The notes under the pieces: model-generated | What the model was told of the DNA's origin: nothing | What the model saw: only the letters and a program-made list of their open reading frames with translations | Database searches by the model: none | Translations under genes and position numbers: made by a program | From: Chrysophaeum taylorii | Lineage: Eukaryota; Sar; Pelagophyceae; Pelagomonadales; Pelagomonadaceae | DNA length: 64,000 nucleotides | Assembly: GCA_029834535.1 (NCBI GenBank) | Contig: JAQMWT010000246.1 | Location: 21,672 to 85,671 of the forward strand | Direction: 5' to 3' | In this document: piece by piece, positions 61,469 to 64,000 of the stretch | How the letters are laid out: every line of letters begins with the position of its first letter | How positions within the stretch are numbered: the first letter of the stretch is position 1

Positions 61469-61544
61469 CTTCGCCGCGCGACGACGACGTGAGCTCACTG
61501 CTCACACCTCTTCGCTCACAACGGTACGTTAATTCGAATTCCGC
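61469..61544. promoter_or_regulatory. RPB7/MED18-like bidirectional promoter
   Basis: 76 bp between two divergent ATGs. It contains AACGGTACGTTAATTCGAAT. No TATA box. Confidence 0.6.
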
Positions 61545-62287
61545 ATGGAAGAAGTCGAGGCATGGGTCTCGGCGACCTGCAGTCGCGCGAACCTGCCCGA
61601 GGTGTTGTTGACGCTGCGGATGCTCTGCGAGCCCGGGTACACGGTCATGTTCTACTGCGAGGAGCACGTCCTCGTGGAGGGCGAAGGACTTGTCGCCCGG
61701 GGGCAGACGACGAGAGGCCGTCCGCCGTACGTCTGGCGTCTCCGAAATGAGGCATCGGCCCCCATGGTCGAGGACGGCGACTACGACCACGCTCGCCGCG
61801 AGTTGGACGAGCCCCTGCACAAGCTCGCGACGCGGCCGAAGACGCGCTCTGTGATTGTCGAGCGCGCCGTCGGTCGCCGAGTCCAGGCTGCCAAGGGCAG
61901 ACGCCTCAGGCTCCGCCACCGCATCACGAGCGCCTACGCCTTTGCCAACGGCACCGATTTCTTCGACCGCTGCGGCCTCCGCGCCGAAGCGTGAGCCTTT
62001 CTTTTGTCGCGACGACGCAGTACGCCGCCCCCCCCAGCGCCGGGCGAACCGTGTTCGGGCGACGCTACGCCCACTTCATGGGGGTCGTCGCCCAGGTTTC
62101 CACCGATTCCCAACGTCCCAAAGACGCTGAGGTCTCTGTCGAGTTCTTCGCCCTCGTCCCTGAGAGCAAGGAGGAGCGCAACGTAGGAGACAACGTCTTA
62201 ATTTTTTGTTGTCCTGCCTCCTCGACCGTCACACGTCGCCGCTCTCTCTAGGTCGCAACACGTCCGAAGTGCCACCTTGATGAATGA
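61545..62287 (+). CDS. Mediator subunit 18-like protein
   Basis: Three exons (61545-61990, 62038-62182, 62252-62287), introns of 47 and 69 nt in phase, give 208 residues, the length of human MED18. The pattern fits MED18 loosely: an N-terminal beta strand and helix with LLTLRMLCE, a PPYVWRLRN strand, and a C-terminal FFDRCGLRAEA, then GRRYAHFMGVVAQV and AEVSVEFFALVPES, which corresponds to the MGF...strand...VEL.V.AP region of that family. I see no diagnostic residue, so the assignment is tentative. MED18 sits in the Mediator head near the polymerase RPB4/7 stalk. The neighbouring divergent gene is RPB7. Confidence 0.5.
61991..62037 (+). other. 47-nt intron of the MED18-like gene
   Basis: GTGAGC donor, acceptor CCCCCAG. 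The exon 1 frame stops immediately after the donor (GTGA), so splicing is needed. Confidence 0.7.
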
Positions 62288-62502
62288 ATGAATGACTCCC
62301 GCATCACCGCTGCCGCAGGCGTGGAGCGGCTCGTCGAGTCTGTTGCCAAGTGGCTTGTCTTTACTTAGACTCTGTCGCCGCCGCCGCCGCAGCCAGCCGC
62401 CAGTTTCTTCATGTCTCCTTTTGATGTGGCGTGGTGAGTGGACACAAAAAATTGGAAGAGGGTCGAGTCGTTGGCTACTACTACTACTACTCGAAAAGGA
62501 GG
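62288..62502. promoter_or_regulatory. GME upstream region
   Basis: 215 bp between the MED18-like stop codon and the epimerase ATG. Contains CCGCCGCCGCCGCAG near 62380 and a (CTA)n tract near 62475, immediately before the start codon. No gene. Confidence 0.4.
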
Positions 62503-63641
62503 ATGTCGTCGTACCCGATCGAAGTCGCGGCCGGTTCGACCGCCGAGGGCAAGATAAAGGTCGCCGTCGGGGGTGGCGGCGGGTTCATCGGCTCCTGGTG
62601 CGTCTGGTGCTCGCTCGCAAGAGAGTGTTGGACGATCATAGGCTCGCGTTGGATCTGAAAAAGAAAGGGTACTATGTTATTTGCGCCGACTGGAAACGGA
62701 ACGAGTTCATGGAGGTGGCCGAGTTTTGCGACGAGTTCCACCTCGCCGACCTCCGCGTTTTGGCCAACTGCGTTCGCGTGTGCGAGGGGTGTCGCGACGC
62801 GTACAACCTCGCGGCCGACATGGGTGGCATGGGCTTCATAAAATCAAACGAATCGGTGCTCATGTTCAACAACACCATGATCTCCTTTAATATGCTCGAG
62901 GCCGCGCGGTTGAGGGGCGTCAAGCGATACTTTTACTCGTCTTCGGCGTGCGTTTACAACGACGACCTCCAGCTGGATCCGGAAAACCCCGGCCTCAAGG
63001 AGCCAGACGCGTGGCCCGCCAAGCCCCAGGACACCTACGGCCTCGAGAAACTGTATGCCGAAGAGATGGGAATGACCTACGGCCGCGATTTCGGGATTAA
63101 GTTCCGGTGCGCGCGGTTCCACAACGTCTACGGTCCGCGCGGCACGTGGAAGGGCGGCCGGGAAAAAGCTCCCGCTGCATTCTGCCGCAAAGCCGTGTGC
63201 GCCGAGACCGAGTTCGAGCTCTGGGGCGACGGAAAGCAAACGCGTTCCTTCATGTACATCGACGACTGCGTCGACGGCGTTCAGCGCATCATGGAAAGCG
63301 ATTGCGAAATACCTCTCAATCTAGGCAGCGACGAAATGATCGACATGAACGCCTTTGCCAACCTCGCTCTCAGCTTTGAGAACAAGACCCACATCCCCAT
63401 CAAGCACATCCCAGGACCGGAAGGAGTCCGGGGCCGCAACTCGGACAACACCATGATCAAGGAAAAGCTCGGCTGGGCGCCCTCCATCCCCGTCGAGGAC
63501 GGCCTCAAGAAGACCTACTTCTGGATCAAGGAACAAGTCGAGAAGGAAAAGGCGGCGGGGAAAGACGTCTCGGCCCTCGCAACCTCGGAGATCGTAGTCC
63601 AGGATACCCACGACCTCGACAAGCTAGCCGGCTGTGCCTAG
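62503..63641 (+). CDS. GME: GDP-mannose 3,5-epimerase
   Basis: Two exons, 62503-62597 and 62642-63641, with a 44-nt GTGCGT...ATAG intron, give 364 residues, normal length. It is an extended SDR enzyme: NAD-binding VAVGGGGGFIGS, then DLKKKGYYVICADWKRNEF, the family's NLAADMGGMGFIKSNESV, catalytic SSSACVY and Y-x-x-x-K in TYGLEKL, the GRFHN-like RCARFHNVYGPRGTWKGGRE substrate part, WGDGKQTRSF and GPEGVRGRNSDN. It makes GDP-L-galactose from GDP-D-mannose, for ascorbate and cell-wall/polysaccharide synthesis in plants and algae. The start is chosen because the N-terminus precedes the Rossmann motif by the normal distance and the earlier frame from 62292 is unsupported. Confidence 0.96.
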
Positions 63642-64000
63642 GCCGCTGCTTCCGTCGTCCGTCGTCCTCTCCCTCCAACAAGCTCCTCTCTCGGTGCCCC
63701 TTCTTTCTGCAACTTAACCCTCGTCCTCGTCGCGGCCCCCATGTGCCCCTCTCTTGTGCTCTTCGAGCTCGGAAAATTATGCTCGTGGACCACCCACCAC
63801 CTACCCGGCTCCGAAGTCTCAGTCGGCGCACGCGACGCGATCTTGCCCAATGTCGGACCGCCTAACAAACTCCCTCGCCCTCCCTGAGGCGAATATCCTT
63901 CTAACAATAGTGCTACTACATCCCGACATACATATATAGCAGAATGAAGACGGTCTAGCGCAGCGTGTTTTAACCACCACCTGCCGAACCACCACCTGCT
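63642..64000. other. GME 3' region, no further gene
   Basis: Contains a duplicated ACCACCACCTGC word at the right edge (63974 and 63989). No frame with a recognisable domain. Confidence 0.5.

Noticed and set aside
61083-61919. Long minus frame extending RPB7 upstream
   Set aside because: Runs through the first RPB7 intron and antisense to the MED18-like exon; the short MVFFF exon gives the correct family N-terminus.

Overview
The window is eukaryotic nuclear DNA, GC-rich and gene-dense at both ends, with a repeat-rich centre. Genes carry tiny spliceosomal introns (I can place introns of 37-76 nt with matching reading phase), many are head-to-head, and the set includes GDP-mannose 3,5-epimerase, RPL10, RLP24, RPB7, an ADF/cofilin, a PPR relic and secreted proteins with proline/threonine stalks. 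The standard genetic code is used. I infer a photosynthetic protist, most likely a stramenopile alga (pelagophyte- or diatom-like), but the species cannot be told from the sequence alone.

Layout. 0.7-8.7 kb: a giant EF-hand protein (minus) and, divergent from it, a secreted 2-oxoglutarate-oxygenase-like/DOMON/transmembrane protein (plus). 8.7-12.3 kb: gene-poor, with a decayed retroelement fragment. 12.3-16.2 kb: a small lysine-rich protein, a TPR-like membrane protein and a GOLD-domain protein. 16.2-18.4 kb: a 255-bp MITE and a U2 snRNA-like gene. 18.4-27.2 kb: one ~2,880-residue DUF3638/DUF3645 protein with an N-terminal ubiquitin-like region, split over at least three exons. 27.6-31.5 kb: an unknown protein, ADF/cofilin, RPL10 and RLP24, the last with its start codon split by an intron.

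31.7-48 kb is a transposon graveyard. It holds a 9.2-kb Ty3/gypsy-type LTR retrotransposon on the minus strand (LTR-gag-protease-cytosine methyltransferase-RT-RNaseH-integrase-LTR), a second copy of the MITE nested in one LTR, a Helitron/PIF1-type helicase relic, a 2.1-kb unit with 13-bp terminal inverted repeats, tandem and dispersed repeats, and one large unknown ORF at 44.6-46.7 kb.

48-55.8 kb is gene-poor (PPR relic) except for two tandem paralogues with PT-repeat ectodomains. 55.8-63.7 kb is compact and clean: a secreted class I methyltransferase, a myristoylation-motif NDP kinase with large insertions, a Tat-SF1-like splicing factor with two UHM domains, a TPR protein, RPB7 head-to-head with a MED18-like protein, and GDP-mannose 3,5-epimerase.

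The most interesting system is the LTR retrotransposon that carries a C5-cytosine methyltransferase with recognisable motifs I, IV, VI, VIII, IX and X between protease and reverse transcriptase. Everything here is read by eye; no alignment or database search was run.
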